DNA of 64,000 nucleotides, taken from contig NZ_CP041151.1 in NCBI RefSeq assembly GCF_006494715.1, positions 2,542,001 to 2,606,000 on the forward strand. The letters are read 5' to 3'. This DNA comes from Shewanella sp. SNU WT4. Its GTDB lineage: Bacteria; Pseudomonadota; Gammaproteobacteria; Enterobacterales; Shewanellaceae. Shown in pieces: positions 27,291 through 39,207 of the stretch. A model generated the notes under the pieces. That model did no database searches and was not told the origin of the DNA. It saw only the letters and a list, made by a program, of their open reading frames with translations. Numbering within the stretch: position 1 is the stretch's first letter; each line of letters opens with the position of its first letter. A program made the position numbers and the translations under genes.

Positions 27291-27860
27291 TTAGCTGCGA
27301 CCCCAAGGATTATTATCATTGCTACCACTGCTAACGTTATCGCTACTACGGCGATCGTCGCTATGGCTAGAACGTTTAGTATCACCATTACTCGAGCGAC
27401 TTCTGTCTGCACCTCGAGCATTCGAACGTGGCGCACCCGCACCTGAACGATGAGATTGATTCGCACCGCGACCAGGGTAGGCCTTGTTGCGGCCATTAGC
27501 TTGATAATCTTCCTCAGCCTTAGCCTGCATCTCAGCAATCATCTCGAAGGTTAATGGCAATGCTGGCTTTGGGATCACGCCATCAACAAAACCACGCTCA
27601 CGCGGCTTTAACACATATTGCGCAGCCGACGGTCTTGGCATACGTCTAAAGCGATATAGATAGAAATTTTCTAGCTTTTCACGCGCCCATTCTGTTTTCT
27701 TTAAAAACTTAACGCTACTCTCAATGCTAGGGTTGGCTTTAAAACATTGCAGTTTCACCGCGGCGTAGAGAATTGGCCAGCCATAAAAATCTACCACTTC
27801 AGTCAATAATACCTCTAACTTGAGGCCGTGCAGCGGATTGTTTTGTTGTTGTTCGATCAT
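27291..27860 (-). CDS. VF530-family DNA-binding protein with RS-rich tail
   Basis: About 189 residues. The N-terminal 75 residues match the VF530/DUF2132 domain ([22 protein letters not shown] ... [30 protein letters not shown]), a small helical fold known from structural genomics and annotated as DNA binding. The middle keeps [11 protein letters not shown]. The final 60 residues are low-complexity, full of Arg, Ser, Gly and Asn ([20 protein letters not shown] type), probably disordered and nucleic-acid binding. Usual family members are much shorter, so the tail is an extension. I prefer the ATG at 27860 over the TTG at 27872. Confidence 0.82.
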   Translation of the reverse strand: MIEQQQNNPLHGLKLEVLLTEVVDFYGWPILYAAVKLQCFKANPSIESSVKFLKKTEWAREKLENFYLYRFRRMPRPSAAQYVLKPRERGFVDGVIPKPALPLTFEMIAEMQAKAEEDYQANGRNKAYPGRGANQSHRSGAGAPRSNARGADRSRSSNGDTKRSSHSDDRRSSDNVSSGSNDNNPWGRS

Positions 27861-28097
27861 CAAAGTGTCCAAAAAAGTAATATCAACTCAGTCACTCATT
27901 AGGAGTTACCGCAGTTATTATGGCGTATCATAGCAAATACTAAAGCTCCTTGCCCATTTAAGCTTGCCACAAAATGCCTGTCTGCTTACATTATCCGCCC
28001 AGATTCTGTATACTTCTGCGCTTTGCATTTATCCACCTTGCATGTCTTCGCTGGAAGTTCGCTTTCGCATACCTGCCTTATACCTGAGAATATTGTC

Positions 28098-29699
28098 TTG
28101 ATATCAACCGCTAACATTACTATGCAGTTCGGCGCTGAGCCGCTTTTTGAAAACATTTCCGCCAAATTCGGTCATGGCAACCGTTATGGTTTAATCGGCG
28201 CCAATGGTTGCGGTAAATCCACTTTCATGAAAATTCTTAGCGGTGCACTTGCTCCAAGTTCAGGCAATGTGTCGGTTACACCTGGGCTTAAAGTCGGTAC
28301 CTTGAGCCAAGATCAATTCGCCTTTGAACAATACTCTGTGATTGATGCCGTGATCATGGGCGATGCTGAGTTATGGAAGGTCAAACAAGAGCGTGAGCGC
28401 ATTTACGCTAAAGCCGACATGACCGAAGAAGATGGCATGGAAGTGGCTGAACTTGAAGTACGCTTTGCTGAAATGGACGGTTATAGCGCTGAATCACGTG
28501 CAGGTGAAATCCTACTTGAGGCAGGTATTGCTGAAGAATTGCATTTTGGTTTAATGCAGCAAGTCGCTCCTGGTTGGAAACTGAGAGTCCTGCTGGCTCA
28601 AGCCCTGTTTGCTAATCCTGATATTTTGTTACTCGATGAACCGACTAACAACTTGGATATTCACACCATTTCATGGTTAGCGGCAGAACTGAACAAGCGT
28701 AAGTGCACCATGATCATCATTTCCCATGATCGCCACTTCCTCAATTCTGTTTGTACTCATATGGCTGATATCGACTACGGCGAGCTGCGTATTTATCCGG
28801 GTAACTACGAGTATTTCTTAGCGCAATCAAGCTTATTGCGTGAGCAATTACTGGCGGGCAATGCCAAAAAGAGCGCTGAAATTGATGAATTACAAGACTT
28901 CGTCAACCGTTTCGGTGCTAATGCTTCTAAAGCTAAGCAAGCGAGTTCGCGCGCTAAGCGCATGGACAAAATTAAGCTGGATGAAGTTAAATCGTCTAGC
29001 CGCGTGACTCCATCACTGCGTTTTGATGAATCAAAGAAAATGCATCGCCAAGCCTTAGTGCTGGAAGATCTTAGTCATGGTTTTGATAATGAAATGCTGT
29101 TTACTGGCGGCGATCTTATTCTAGAAGCCGGTGCCAAACTTGCCATCATAGGTGAAAACGGCGTGGGTAAAACTACCCTATTACGCTGTTTAATGAACGA
29201 ATTAACTCACAATGCTGGCATTATCAAGTGGTCGGAAAATGCCGCTATCGGTTATTGCCCACAAGATAGCAGCCTAGATTTTGATAATGACTTGAGTTTA
29301 TTCGACTGGATGAGCCAATGGCGCACTCCTAAGCATAATGATTTAATGGTGCGCGGCATGTTAGGTCGTCTGTTATTTACTGAAGATGATGCTAACAAGA
29401 AAGCCAAAAACTGTTCAGGTGGTGAGAAAAACCGTCTGTTATTTGGCAAGTTAATGATGATGGACATTAACGTTCTCATCATGGATGAACCAACAAACCA
29501 CATGGACATGGAAGCTATCGAAGCCTTAAACCAAGCGTTGAAAGTCTTTGAAGGCACCTTAATTTTCGTGAGCCATGACCGTGAATTCGTATCATCACTG
29601 GCGACACGCATTATCGATATCAAAGATAAGCAGTTAATTAACTTCCAAGGCACCTTTGACGAATATATGGCAAGCCAAGCAGCCCTTGCCTGTGTTTAA
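28098..29699 (+). CDS. ybiT: ABC-F ATPase YbiT
   Basis: About 533 residues with two ABC domains, closest to E. coli Ybi[21 protein letters not shown] at the start, Walker [10 protein letters not shown] (about 35) and GENGVGKTT (about 352), the linker between them with the ABC-F P-site tRNA-interaction motif region ([18 protein letters not shown]), and [18 protein letters not shown] proteins act on the ribosome in the cytosol; a specific role for YbiT is not settled. The family N-terminus implies the TTG at 28098 as start. The frame runs back to 28023 (also TTG) without homology; the ribosome-binding site is poor in both cases. Confidence 0.92.
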   Translation: MISTANITMQFGAEPLFENISAKFGHGNRYGLIGANGCGKSTFMKILSGALAPSSGNVSVTPGLKVGTLSQDQFAFEQYSVIDAVIMGDAELWKVKQERERIYAKADMTEEDGMEVAELEVRFAEMDGYSAESRAGEILLEAGIAEELHFGLMQQVAPGWKLRVLLAQALFANPDILLLDEPTNNLDIHTISWLAAELNKRKCTMIIISHDRHFLNSVCTHMADIDYGELRIYPGNYEYFLAQSSLLREQLLAGNAKKSAEIDELQDFVNRFGANASKAKQASSRAKRMDKIKLDEVKSSSRVTPSLRFDESKKMHRQALVLEDLSHGFDNEMLFTGGDLILEAGAKLAIIGENGVGKTTLLRCLMNELTHNAGIIKWSENAAIGYCPQDSSLDFDNDLSLFDWMSQWRTPKHNDLMVRGMLGRLLFTEDDANKKAKNCSGGEKNRLLFGKLMMMDINVLIMDEPTNHMDMEAIEALNQALKVFEGTLIFVSHDREFVSSLATRIIDIKDKQLINFQGTFDEYMASQAALACV

Positions 29700-29728
29700 A
29701 CCTAAGTGTTAATGGCTTAAGTAAACCT

Positions 29729-29758
29729 ATGATTGGCGAGTCATACCTCGCCAATCAT
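29729..29758. terminator. hairpin between ybiT and the convergent gene
   Basis: A perfect 12-bp stem, ATGATTGGCGAG / CTCGCCAATCAT, has loop TCATAC. There is no T-run, so it may be a weak or Rho-assisted terminator. It overlaps the stop codon of the minus-strand gene. Confidence 0.5.
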
Positions 29759-30324
29759 AATAATGACGCTGATTGACATTGAGTAATGAGTGCCACTACT
29801 TGATTATAATCAGCACTATTGAGTGCCTCGGTTGGCTTTAATGGCGATGAGGTAAATGGTGTAACCTTTTCAACGCCTTGCATTATAGACATTGGCTCAA
29901 ACATGGGCATCAGCGACCTAAGAATGTCATAGACAGGCACAGTTTCTAATATCTGCCAATCCCAATGAACTACTTTACTATCCTCGCTTAAGCCATGATT
30001 AAAGGTATCTTCAAGATCAGCGCTAATCTCATTTCGAATATCAATAAAGCGTAATTGGGTAAGCTCTGGGTACCAAGTCAATAATTCATCACAGAATTGA
30101 TTCATTAACGCTTCTGCGCACAAAACCTCACTCAAGCTCCCCGAACAAAACTGTAAATTAATCACCGTGGCGTCATTGCCGCGCGCCACAAAATAACAAT
30201 GAAATTCGCCATCAGGATGCAGCAGCTGATATTTAATCGCGACGAATTGTGGATATGTCTGCATGCAAGAGACTGAAGATGCCAGCGCTGCCCGAACCTC
30301 TTGCCAACTTAAGAATGAAATCAT
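29755..30324 (-). CDS. protein of unknown function
   Basis: 189 residues from ATG 30324 (MISFLSWQEV), chosen because GGAA precedes it; a TTG six codons upstream is possible. No signal peptide or membrane segment. It has the look of a globular cytosolic alpha/beta protein (YPQFVAIKYQLLHPDGEFHCYFVARGNDATVINLQF, then WDWQILETVPVYDILRSLMPMF). I recognise no family or catalytic motif. It stands alone between ybiT and the gab operon. Confidence 0.6.
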   Translation of the reverse strand: MISFLSWQEVRAALASSVSCMQTYPQFVAIKYQLLHPDGEFHCYFVARGNDATVINLQFCSGSLSEVLCAEALMNQFCDELLTWYPELTQLRFIDIRNEISADLEDTFNHGLSEDSKVVHWDWQILETVPVYDILRSLMPMFEPMSIMQGVEKVTPFTSSPLKPTEALNSADYNQVVALITQCQSASLL

Positions 30325-30447
30325 GTATTTATATTCCAACAATGCACGAACTGAAAGTTCATAGTAACCATAAATTCAACACTTAACTCAACAACCAATT
30401 CAACAGCAATCGCGAGTTAATTAGCATGATGTCAGTCAATACGCATA

Positions 30448-30483
30448 AAACACCACAACCAGCCGAAGCTGGTTGTGGTGTTT
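30448..30483. terminator. terminator of the puuB-gabD-gabT operon
   Basis: A very stable stem (AACACCACAACCAGC / GCTGGTTGTGGTGTT, 15 bp) has loop CGAA, with AAA and TTT flanks. It lies downstream of gabT on the minus strand. Confidence 0.88.
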
Positions 30484-30559
30484 ATAACTGATTGGGTCGT
30501 CAAGCTTACTGACTAAATACAGCTAAGCATGCTTAATACAAAAGCATGAGCCAAAATTA

Positions 30560-31831
30560 TCAGCCGTTAAGCTCAGCAAAACACTCAGCAATAATCCCAA
30601 GGCCTCGCTGTAAATCACAATCGCTGACCGTTAACGGCACTAAAATACGCAATACGTTGCCATAAGTACCACATGACAGCAAAATCAATCCTTTAGCGCG
30701 GGCGCTAGCGATGATTTTGGCGCAATATTCTGGCTTGGGCTGACCTTGCTCAATCAGTTCTAGCGCCACCATAGCCCCTAAACCGCGGACATCGGCAATC
30801 ATAGGATATTGGGGCTTTAGGGCGCTTAAGCTGTGCTTGATTTGCTGACCAACCGCATTGGCGCGGCTCAGTAAATCTTCCTCGTCAAAGGTTTCCATCA
30901 CAGCCAAGGCCGCAGCGCAGGCTAATGGATTGCCACCATAAGTGCCACCAAGACCACCTGGGCCAATGGCATCCATGACTTCTTGTCTACCGGTAATACC
31001 CGCTAACGGAAAACCGCCAGCAATCGATTTAGCAAAAGTGGTAATATCGGCGGCCACGCCCATTTGTTCCATCGCAAAAAAGGTACCAGTACGTCCAGCG
31101 CCAGTCTGCACTTCATCGGCCACTAACATAATGCCTTCGCGATCACACAAGTCTCGCAGTGCGCGCATAAAGCTTGGGGACGCCGCATAAAAACCGCCCT
31201 CACCTTGGACTGGCTCAAGAATAATGGCGGCTATGTCACTTGGCTCAGCATCATTTTTAAAAATTCGCTCAATCGATGCCAATGCATCAGCATCACTCAC
31301 CCCGTGCAGCGCACAAGGGTATTGCGCCCGAAACACGTTGGCTTGCATCAGCCCCATGCTCTTACTGTAAGGCGCCACCTTGCCAGTCAACGCTAATGTC
31401 GCCATAGTGCGCCCATGATAGCCAGAGGTAAAAGCAATCACACCCGCGCGCTTAGTGTAAGCGCGCGCGACTTTGATGGCATTTTCCACGGCTTCTGAGC
31501 CGCTGGTAAATAGCGCCGATTTCTTAGGGAAATCTCCCGGGACCTTACTATTCAATTTTTCACATACCGCAATATACGACTCATAACCCAGCACCATAAA
31601 ACAGGTATGCGAAAAGTTATCCAGCTGAGCCTTAACCGCGGCGACAACCTTAGCGTGTAAATGGCCGGTATTAAGTACCGCTATGCCACCAGCAAAGTCC
31701 AGATACTCACGCCCTTCGACATCCCAAACTTTTGCATTAAGCGCTTTATCTACATAGATAGGGTGAATTTGGCCGACACCTCGGGCCACGGCCGCTTGAC
31801 GTCTTGTCATTAATTCATTGTTAGTTGTCAT
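30560..31831 (-). CDS. gabT: 4-aminobutyrate aminotransferase
   Basis: 423 residues, a class III PLP aminotransferase. Visible: SGSEAVENAIKVARAYT (phosphate binding), the DEVQTGAGRTG Asp that contacts the pyridine ring and the PLP lysine near 267 (TFAKSIAGGFPLAG). GabT/PuuE moves the amino group of GABA to 2-oxoglutarate, giving succinate semialdehyde. It lies 21 bp downstream of gabD, whose product oxidises that semialdehyde, and both follow a puuB gene, so this is the lower part of putrescine degradation. Ribosome-binding site GGAA. Confidence 0.95.
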   Translation of the reverse strand: MTTNNELMTRRQAAVARGVGQIHPIYVDKALNAKVWDVEGREYLDFAGGIAVLNTGHLHAKVVAAVKAQLDNFSHTCFMVLGYESYIAVCEKLNSKVPGDFPKKSALFTSGSEAVENAIKVARAYTKRAGVIAFTSGYHGRTMATLALTGKVAPYSKSMGLMQANVFRAQYPCALHGVSDADALASIERIFKNDAEPSDIAAIILEPVQGEGGFYAASPSFMRALRDLCDREGIMLVADEVQTGAGRTGTFFAMEQMGVAADITTFAKSIAGGFPLAGITGRQEVMDAIGPGGLGGTYGGNPLACAAALAVMETFDEEDLLSRANAVGQQIKHSLSALKPQYPMIADVRGLGAMVALELIEQGQPKPEYCAKIIASARAKGLILLSCGTYGNVLRILVPLTVSDCDLQRGLGIIAECFAELNG

Positions 31832-31852
31832 GACTTTTTCCTTGTAAGCGGC

Positions 31853-33301
31853 TTAGATAGCTAAGCATAGATATTTCATTTCAAGATATTCTTCAATACC
31901 GTATTTCGAACCTTCGCGGCCAAGACCGGATGATTTAATCCCGCCAAATGGCGCCACTTCGGTAGAAATTAAGCCGGTATTAATGCCAACCATGCCGTAC
32001 TCTAAGGCCTCTGCCACTCGTTGAACCCGGCTAATATCCCGACTATAAAAATACGCGGCTAAGCCAAACTCGGTGTCATTGGCCTGGTTAATCACATCAG
32101 CTTCATCATCAAATTTAAATAATGGCGCTAACGGGCCAAAGGTTTCTTCTTTGGCTACCAGCATATCGCGAGTTACCCCAGTGATTATGGTGGGCTCAAA
32201 GAAGGTGCCTTCTAATCTATGGCCACCGGTAACTAATCCTGCGCCTTTATCCAAGGCATCTTGCAAATGCTGCTGCACTTTTTTAACGGCGTTATCATCA
32301 ATTAATGGACCTGTGGTGACTCCAGCATCCTTGCCGTTTCCAAGCTTTAGCTCAGCAACCGCATTGGCAAGTTTGGTGGCAAAGGCATCATAAACCTTAG
32401 CTTGCACATAAATCCGATTGGCGCACACGCAGGTTTGACCAGCATTGCGAAATTTAGAAATCATGGCGCCAGCAACCGCGGCATCGAGGTCGGCATCGTC
32501 AAACACGATAAAGGGCGCGTTACCCCCAAGTTCAAGGGATAATTTTTTGATGGTTGGCGCGCATTGCGCCATCAGCTTAATCCCCACCCCGGTTGAACCA
32601 GTAAAAGATAATTTACGAACCAAGGGATTAGCACAGAGTTCATCGCCTATGGCTCTAGCATCACCAGTTAATACGCTCACCACCCCCGCAGGTACGCCAG
32701 CTTCGTGAGCCAGTTGCGCTAAGGCAAAGGCACTAAATGGCGTCTGGTGCGCAGGCTTTATCACCATGGTGCAACCGGCGGCGAGCGCGGGCCCGACTTT
32801 ACGAGTGATCATGGCGGCAGGAAAGTTCCACGGCGTAATTGCCGCGGTAACCCCAACAGGCTGCTTAATCACAGTAATGCGCTTATCAGCTTGATGGCCT
32901 GCGATAGTATCACCATAGATACGCTTGGCTTCTTCACTAAACCATTCAATAAAAGAGGCGGCGTAAGCAATTTCACCGCGCGCTTCACTCAAAGGTTTGC
33001 CTTGCTCAGCCGTCATTAGCTGCGCTAAATCTTCTTGATGAGCCATGATAAGCTCAAACCAACGCCGTAAAATGGCGCTACGCTCTTTCGCGGTTTTAGC
33101 TCGCCATGCAGGCAGCGCCGCATTGGCCGATTCAATCGCGGCGCGAGTTTCCCACAGGCCCATATTAGGCACAGTGCCAAGCACCTCGTTGGTGGCAGGG
33201 TTAGTCACGGTAATAGTGGCGCCAGTATCACTGTCACGCCATTGGCCATTGATATAACACTGCTGATGAAATAACGCTTGATGATTGAGCTTCATGTTCA
33301 C
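31853..33301 (-). CDS. gabD: succinate-semialdehyde dehydrogenase (NAD(P)+)
   Basis: 482 residues, standard GabD length. Aldehyde dehydrogenase motifs: ITPWNFPAAMITRKVGPAL, LELGGNAPFIVFDDADLD (catalytic Glu) and GQTCVCANR (catalytic Cys near 289). It oxidises succinate semialdehyde to succinate in the cytosol. It is placed 20 bp after puuB and 21 bp before gabT, a tight operon. Confidence 0.95.
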   Translation of the reverse strand: MNMKLNHQALFHQQCYINGQWRDSDTGATITVTNPATNEVLGTVPNMGLWETRAAIESANAALPAWRAKTAKERSAILRRWFELIMAHQEDLAQLMTAEQGKPLSEARGEIAYAASFIEWFSEEAKRIYGDTIAGHQADKRITVIKQPVGVTAAITPWNFPAAMITRKVGPALAAGCTMVIKPAHQTPFSAFALAQLAHEAGVPAGVVSVLTGDARAIGDELCANPLVRKLSFTGSTGVGIKLMAQCAPTIKKLSLELGGNAPFIVFDDADLDAAVAGAMISKFRNAGQTCVCANRIYVQAKVYDAFATKLANAVAELKLGNGKDAGVTTGPLIDDNAVKKVQQHLQDALDKGAGLVTGGHRLEGTFFEPTIITGVTRDMLVAKEETFGPLAPLFKFDDEADVINQANDTEFGLAAYFYSRDISRVQRVAEALEYGMVGINTGLISTEVAPFGGIKSSGLGREGSKYGIEEYLEMKYLCLAI

Positions 33302-33321
33302 TCCTAAATATTGGGTGTAAA

Positions 33322-34608
33322 TTACACCCCTAATTTATCTCGTAAGCTGTAATACCATGCCCCTATGGCCGAAAACGGTACACGCAGTACATGGCCACCA
33401 GGGAATGGATAATGAGGAAGTTGCGCGAAGGCATCAAAACGGCTGGCATGTTGATTGATAACTTCACTTAATATTTTTCCTGCTAAATGGGTATAAGTGA
33501 TGCCATGACCACTGCAGCCTTGGGAATAGTAAATATTGGTGCCAATACGGCCCATTTGCGGCAAACGCGATAAGGTCAACAGAAAATTACCTGTCCAGGC
33601 ATAATCAATTTTCACCTTGGCTAACTCAGGGAAGGTTTTCAGCATTTTTGGCCGAATAATCGCTTCTATGTTGGCGGGATCGCGCGCGCCATACACCACC
33701 CCTCCACCATAAATTAGGCGGTTATCGGCTGATAAACGAAAATAATCCAACAGGTAGTTACAATCTTCAACGCAGTAATCTTGGGGTAACAGGCGCTTAG
33801 CTACATCACTATCTAAAGGTTCTGTGGTAATGACCTGTGTGCCACACGGCATAGATTTAGCCTGTAACTCTGGCAGTAAATTACTTAAGTAAGCGTTACC
33901 CGCCACCACCACAAATTTTGCCGTCACCTGACCACTTGCAGTGTTAACGACGGCAGGGTCACCTTGTTTAATATCAAGTACCGCCGAATCTTCATAAATC
34001 TGGCCGCCAAGCTTAAGTACGGCTTGCGCTTCCCCTAAAGCCAAGTTTAATGGATGAAAATGCCCTCCCGACTTATCAAGTAAACCGCCTTGATAAACAT
34101 CAGTCGCCACCACTTTAGTAATGGCATCTTTATCCAGTAACTCTAACCAGCCCACATGGCCATGACGTTCCCACAAGGCTTTTTGCTGCTCTAAGTGATG
34201 CATTTGTTTAGTGTTTAACGCGGCAAACACGCCGCCGTCTTTAAGTGAGCAATTAATTTGATAGTCTTTGACTAAGCGGCGGATAATCCGCCCGCCTTCA
34301 AAAGCCATTTGTCCAAAAATACGTGCCTTATCTTTACCTAAGCTGCGCTCGAAACTATCAATATCGCGACTAAAACTATTCACAATTTGACCGCCATTTC
34401 GACCTGAGGCACCAAAGCCGATGCGTGCAGCTTCTAGCACCACCACGCTTAAGCCAGATTCGAGTAAATGAATGGCCGTCGATAATCCGGTATAACCCGC
34501 CCCAATAATGCAAACATCCGCTTGTATGCTTTCGCTTAAGCTTGGTTGTAATGTCACAGGATTAGCCGACGCGGCGTAATAAGATGAAGTATGTGCAAGT
34601 GCTGTCAT
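33322..34608 (-). CDS. puuB: gamma-glutamylputrescine oxidase, copy 1
   Basis: 428 residues, DAO-type FAD oxidase. The dinucleotide-binding motif is near residue 35 (VCIIGAGYTGLSTAIHLLE), followed by GFGASGRNGGQI and the C-terminal YSQGCSGHGITYTHLAGK. PuuB oxidises gamma-glutamylputrescine to the aldehyde with H2O2 release. It heads the puuB-gabD-gabT operon. A second copy at 42502-43812 has the same domain pattern and similar motifs (GWGASGRNGGQLI), so one may handle a different gamma-glutamyl polyamine. Confidence 0.9.
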   Translation of the reverse strand: MTALAHTSSYYAASANPVTLQPSLSESIQADVCIIGAGYTGLSTAIHLLESGLSVVVLEAARIGFGASGRNGGQIVNSFSRDIDSFERSLGKDKARIFGQMAFEGGRIIRRLVKDYQINCSLKDGGVFAALNTKQMHHLEQQKALWERHGHVGWLELLDKDAITKVVATDVYQGGLLDKSGGHFHPLNLALGEAQAVLKLGGQIYEDSAVLDIKQGDPAVVNTASGQVTAKFVVVAGNAYLSNLLPELQAKSMPCGTQVITTEPLDSDVAKRLLPQDYCVEDCNYLLDYFRLSADNRLIYGGGVVYGARDPANIEAIIRPKMLKTFPELAKVKIDYAWTGNFLLTLSRLPQMGRIGTNIYYSQGCSGHGITYTHLAGKILSEVINQHASRFDAFAQLPHYPFPGGHVLRVPFSAIGAWYYSLRDKLGV

Positions 34609-34702
34609 GATACCTCTGTGCCCCAGTTTTATATGTATATTATTTTTAACACTGAGTTCACATTACACCTGAAAAAGGCTAAAAACTAGCCTACACACTA
34701 AA

Positions 34703-34745
34703 AAAAACGCCTTAATGTAAAATATCTTAAACATTAAGGCGTTTA
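34703..34745 (-). terminator. terminator of the pot/puu operon
   Basis: The inverted repeat AAACGCCTTAATGT / ACATTAAGGCGTTT is separated by about 11 nt and followed on the minus strand by a T-run. It lies just after potI. Confidence 0.85.
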
Positions 34746-34806
34746 TCAAAACAGCGAGCCAAGAGCCTATAAGCGTACTCTAGGACTGATTCATTGATAT
34801 GCAGAC

Positions 34807-35622
34807 TTAGGGGTTCATTTTAAGTTTTTTATCGGCTCTGACCGCCATATACCAAGAAATGAAGGCAATTAACGCAACCACCAAAATAATCAAGGTAGCT
34901 AACGCATTGATTTTAGGTGAAACACCAAGACGCACCGACGAAAACACCACCATAGGCAAAGTCGTCGCCCCAGGGCCAGAGGTGAAACTTGCAATCACTA
35001 AGTCATCCAATGACAAGCTAAAGGACAACATCCACCCCGCCGTCAGTGCTGGCGCTATCATGGGCACAGTAATTTGCATAAAGGTCTTAAAGGGGCCGGC
35101 GCCTAAATCCATCGCCGCTTCTTCAATGGACATATCCAGCTCACGTAAGCGCGACGATACCACTACCGCCACATAAGCAGCGCAAAAGGTCGAATGGGCA
35201 AGCCAAATAGTCATGCGTCCACGCTCAAGCGGCCAACCGATAAGATCGGCCATATGCACAAATAGCAGCATTAGCGACAAACCCGTAATGACTTCAGGCA
35301 TAACCAAGGGTGCAGTTATCATATTGGACAAGGTTAATTTGGTCCAAGAACGACGATAACGAGTCATCACAAACGCTGCCATAGTGCCAATAATCACTGC
35401 CATCGAAGCGCTATAGAAGGCAATTTGGAGACTGACCCATACGGCATCCAAGATTTGCTTATCTTTAAATAACTCGAAATACCATTTAGTTGAAAATCCG
35501 CCCCACACAGTTACTAGCTTAGAATCGTTAAATGAGTAGATGATAAGAATTAGCATGGGCGCGTATAAAAATATCAAACCCAGTACCAGCATAATGGTAG
35601 AAAAGCTCAATTTTTTCATCAA
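34807..35622 (-). CDS. potI: putrescine ABC transporter permease PotI
   Basis: 271 residues, about six membrane segments, with the binding-protein-dependent permease EAA loop (EEAAMDLGAGPFKTFMQITVPMI, about 165-187). It is the second permease of the PotFGHI importer in the inner membrane. It overlaps potH by four bases (ATGA), indicating coupled translation. Gene order F-G-H-I matches the E. coli putrescine system rather than potABCD. Confidence 0.93.
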   Translation of the reverse strand: MMKKLSFSTIMLVLGLIFLYAPMLILIIYSFNDSKLVTVWGGFSTKWYFELFKDKQILDAVWVSLQIAFYSASMAVIIGTMAAFVMTRYRRSWTKLTLSNMITAPLVMPEVITGLSLMLLFVHMADLIGWPLERGRMTIWLAHSTFCAAYVAVVVSSRLRELDMSIEEAAMDLGAGPFKTFMQITVPMIAPALTAGWMLSFSLSLDDLVIASFTSGPGATTLPMVVFSSVRLGVSPKINALATLIILVVALIAFISWYMAVRADKKLKMNP

Positions 35623-36515
35623 TTTTGCTCCAGGGATTTAGACTGATAACGATGGAACAAGGTGATAGGAATAATCAAGAGTAACAGCATCACTATGGCG
35701 AGCGATGACGCCACTGGCCAGTCACGGTTATTGAAGAATTCTTGCCACAACACCTTACCTATCATTAAGGAATCTGGACCCCCTAATAATTCTGGAATAA
35801 CAAACTCACCGACCGAGGGAATAAATACCAACATTGAACCCGCTATCACCCCACCTTTGGATAAAGGCAAAGTAATTTTCCAAAAGGTATTAATTGAGCG
35901 CGAGCCAAGATCTGACGCGGCCTCCAGTAAACTCATATCAAGCTTCACTAAAGTCGCGTACAGCGGCAAGATCATAAAGGGTAAATAGGCATAAATAATG
36001 CCGATATAGACGGCGATATTGGTATTAAGAATTTGCAGCGGCTCGTTAATCACGCCAAGCCACAATAAGAAACTATTAATAACACCTGTATTACTCAATA
36101 AGCCCATCCAGGCATAAACCCGGATAAGAAACGAGGTCCATGAAGGTAGCATCACCAGCAGTAATAATACGGTTTGCATTTTTGCTGGCGCCCGCGCTAT
36201 GGCATAGGCCATAGGGTAACCTAATAGTAAGCAGCCAATGGTGGCAATAGACGCCATTTTTAAGGAGTTAATATACGAGATGTAATACATGGAATCGTCG
36301 AGCAACAGCAAGTAATTACTAAAGTTCAGTACGACCTGCAATACATCATCATTAATATAAAAACTGGGTTCATACGGCGGGATCGAAATGGCGGCCGTCG
36401 ATAAACTGATTTTAAAAACGATGGCAAATGGCAGTGCAAAAAAGAGCAGCAACCACACATAGGGCAAGCCTAAGGTAAAATAACGCCCTTTAAAAAAGCG
36501 AGATAACTTCTTCAT
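35619..36515 (-). CDS. potH: putrescine ABC transporter permease PotH
   Basis: 298 residues, six membrane segments beginning YFTLGLPYVWLLLFFALPFA, with the EAA loop EAASDLGSRSINTFWKITLPLSKGG (about 205-229). It forms the membrane channel with PotI. The start overlaps potG by four bases and the end overlaps potI by four bases. Confidence 0.93.
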   Translation of the reverse strand: MKKLSRFFKGRYFTLGLPYVWLLLFFALPFAIVFKISLSTAAISIPPYEPSFYINDDVLQVVLNFSNYLLLLDDSMYYISYINSLKMASIATIGCLLLGYPMAYAIARAPAKMQTVLLLLVMLPSWTSFLIRVYAWMGLLSNTGVINSFLLWLGVINEPLQILNTNIAVYIGIIYAYLPFMILPLYATLVKLDMSLLEAASDLGSRSINTFWKITLPLSKGGVIAGSMLVFIPSVGEFVIPELLGGPDSLMIGKVLWQEFFNNRDWPVASSLAIVMLLLLIIPITLFHRYQSKSLEQN

Positions 36516-37642
36516 GAGCGTAACACCACGCCACTGGTGTCCTCCCAGCTGATATACACCTCATCATCCCAAGTGGGATTATCTGAGCGCCGCTCACGGT
36601 TAGTCATACTGCATTGTACGATTTGACGATTAGCAAGCTTGATATAAAACACAGATATACCGCCAAGATAGGCAATATCATGCACCACCCCTTTGGCCCA
36701 GTTATATTGGCCTTGCGGCTGCTCACGGGTAATTAAGGTTTTCTCTGGGCGAATAGCCAACCACACGTGTTTGTCATTAACGCTAGTGGATACCCCATAA
36801 CCCACATAAAACTGGCAATTGAGCAGACTCGAATCAATCACTACGTGGTCGACCTCATCCACACTAATATCGCCTTCAAATAAATTCACTGAACCAATAA
36901 ATTCAGCAATCATGCGACTGTTTGGACTTTCATAGATATCCATAGGGGAGCCAATTTGGGCAATCCAACCATCGGACATCACAGCGATGCGCTCTGCCAT
37001 GGTCATAGCTTCTTCTTGATCATGAGTCACCATCACGCAGGTCACACCCACTCGCTCAAGAATTTCGACCACTTCCAATTGCATCTGGGTGCGCAGTTTT
37101 TTATCCAGCGCCCCCATAGGTTCATCAAGTAATAATAATTTGGGCCGTTTTGCCAAAGAGCGCGCTAATGCCACCCGCTGGCGCTGCCCGCCCGATAACT
37201 GATTAGGTTTACGCTTGGCATATTTTTCCATATGCACAAGTTTGAGCATTTCTAACACCCGCTCATCAATTTCTTTTTGTGGCAATTTATCTTGCTTGAG
37301 GCCAAAGGCAATGTTTTGCGCCACCGTCATATGCGGAAATAACGCATATGACTGAAACATCATATTGATAGGACGCTCATAGGGAGGTAAATCGGTAATA
37401 TCTTGACCATCTAGATAGATGCGGCCAGCACTGGGTTTTTCAAAACCTGCCAGCATGCGTAATAAGGTCGACTTGCCTGAACCTGAACCGCCTAATAATG
37501 CGAAAATTTCACGTTTATTGATGGTCAAGGACACATCGTCAACGGCCCTGACATCATCGAATAACTTACTGACCCGATCTATTTTTAGTAACACCTCGGC
37601 ATTCGCCTTAGGTTTCGTCGGTTGGTCTGTAGTAGTTGCCAT
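36512..37642 (-). CDS. potG: putrescine ABC transporter ATP-binding protein PotG
   Basis: 376 residues. Walker A GGSGSGKST (about 51-59), Q-loop FQSYALFPHMTV, signature LSGGQRQRVALARSLA, Walker B LLLLDEPMGALD, H-loop VTHDQ. The C-terminal TOBE domain (about 295-375) is typical of the polyamine/spermidine subfamily. It supplies ATP-driven import with PotH/PotI and the binding protein PotF encoded 145 bp upstream. Confidence 0.94.
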   Translation of the reverse strand: MATTTDQPTKPKANAEVLLKIDRVSKLFDDVRAVDDVSLTINKREIFALLGGSGSGKSTLLRMLAGFEKPSAGRIYLDGQDITDLPPYERPINMMFQSYALFPHMTVAQNIAFGLKQDKLPQKEIDERVLEMLKLVHMEKYAKRKPNQLSGGQRQRVALARSLAKRPKLLLLDEPMGALDKKLRTQMQLEVVEILERVGVTCVMVTHDQEEAMTMAERIAVMSDGWIAQIGSPMDIYESPNSRMIAEFIGSVNLFEGDISVDEVDHVVIDSSLLNCQFYVGYGVSTSVNDKHVWLAIRPEKTLITREQPQGQYNWAKGVVHDIAYLGGISVFYIKLANRQIVQCSMTNRERRSDNPTWDDEVYISWEDTSGVVLRS

Positions 37643-37787
37643 TTATATTCTCCGCACACTGAGTATCGCAATAATGCTGCTAAGGTCAGTAAAATGAATC
37701 AGTGAAAAACCTGTTGGTTTCAAACAAAGTGCTTAAGTACTTAACTGTTTGCCTAACGATGTGGGCAGCAAGGCTGCCCACACACAG

Positions 37788-39207
<1,420 letters not shown>

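Noticed and set aside
27284..27538. Second minus-strand frame overlapping the VF530 gene
   Set aside because: Val/Arg-rich shadow frame of the RS-rich tail; the VF530 frame has the family domain.
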